A stretch of DNA of 64,000 nt from Algoriphagus yeomjeoni (GTDB lineage: Bacteria > Bacteroidota > Bacteroidia > Cytophagales > Cyclobacteriaceae), in contig NZ_QLLK01000006.1 of the NCBI RefSeq assembly GCF_003259505.1, positions 186,001-250,000 on the forward strand. Direction: 5' to 3'. Numbering within the stretch: the first letter of the stretch is position 1; every line of letters begins with the position of its first letter. Shown here in pieces: positions 63,829 through 64,000 of this stretch. Made by a program: the position numbers and the translations under genes. Below the pieces are notes generated by a model. It did no database searches. It was given only the letters and a program-made list of their open reading frames with translations, and was not told where the DNA came from.

Positions 63829-63930
63829 GTATACTACTTTTTGAAAAAGATTTAATACTAATTCTACGAGTATAATGGCTAAATGATGTTGCTGTTTATT
63901 TAATAGTAAACAGCTGTAAATATCTATTGA

Positions 63931-64000
63931 TTATAACCATCCTCCACTTTCAAGCTTCTCAGAGTATTTTCCAAAATCAACACGCTTGGAAGTTCCTCAA
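63931..64000 (-). CDS. possible 3' end of a gene cut by the window edge
   Basis: A minus-strand frame is open from the window edge to a TAA at 63931-63933 and encodes GTSKRVDFGKYSEKLESGGW-L at its end. A second frame is also open over the same stretch, so the call is tentative and no product can be given. Confidence 0.3.

Overview
The window looks like a chromosomal segment of a marine or aquatic member of the Bacteroidota, most likely Cytophagales (Cyclobacteriaceae, Algoriphagus-like). The signs are an Oar-type TonB-dependent receptor with a carboxypeptidase-regulatory N-domain, Bacteroidota-type PEP carboxylase and o-succinylbenzoate synthase, matches to the Bacteroidota -7 promoter element TAnnTTTG, weak Shine-Dalgarno sequences and moderate-to-low GC. 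No phage, insertion sequence, CRISPR array or replication origin was seen.

Layout. 1-3.3 kb: the energy-coupled inorganic carbon transporter DabB (cut by the window edge) and DabA, facing a Crp/Fnr regulator with a shortened C-terminus. 4.4-11.6 kb: nucleotide pyrophosphatase/phosphodiesterase, an Oar-like TonB receptor interrupted by an in-frame stop, and a GH31 glycosidase. 11.7-14.8 kb: a three-domain regulator (DUF4242, cyclase-like domain, AraC), a truncated haemoglobin and a berberine-bridge-type FAD oxidoreductase. 15.1-15.3 kb: tRNA-Ser(GCU) plus a damaged partial copy of it. 15.6-28.1 kb: housekeeping genes (queA, menC, lactonase, ppc, valS, a GreA/GreB factor), with a HepT/MntA toxin-antitoxin pair and a DUF4143 ATPase inserted among them. 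28.2-31.9 kb: DUF4260 protein, Crp/Fnr regulator, MscS channel, a decayed second copy of the Crp/Fnr gene, and an MDR oxidoreductase. 32-42 kb: CocE-type hydrolase, fumarylacetoacetase, an unrecognised 508-residue protein, sulfatase, sugar-isomerase-like lipoprotein, flavin reductase and Na+/H+ antiporter. 42.1-45.5 kb: a five-gene membrane-protein operon with its own winged-helix regulator and two copies of one inverted repeat that is probably its operator. 45.7-48.7 kb: FtsX/MacB-type permease and a DUF4440 protein. 49.1-58.8 kb: an uncharacterised duplicated-domain membrane protein with a Dyp peroxidase, a catalase-like/SRPBCC fusion, and a 1709-residue pseudokinase-AAA-GAF-adenylate cyclase. 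58.8-64 kb: GH29 fucosidase-like enzyme, two alpha/beta hydrolases, a membrane protein and a DCC-family protein.

How the genes may work together. DabAB would raise cytoplasmic bicarbonate, which PEP carboxylase uses for anaplerosis; this link is metabolic inference, as the genes are 16 kb apart. The glycosidases, sulfatase, esterases and TonB receptor fit a forager of sulfated or fucosylated polysaccharide, but they are scattered and there is no SusC/SusD pair. The least explained and most interesting parts are the peroxidase/catalase-like cluster beside the pseudokinase-cyclase, the DUF4242-cyclase-AraC regulator, and the operon with repeated operators. All assignments come from reading motifs by eye; no database search was run.
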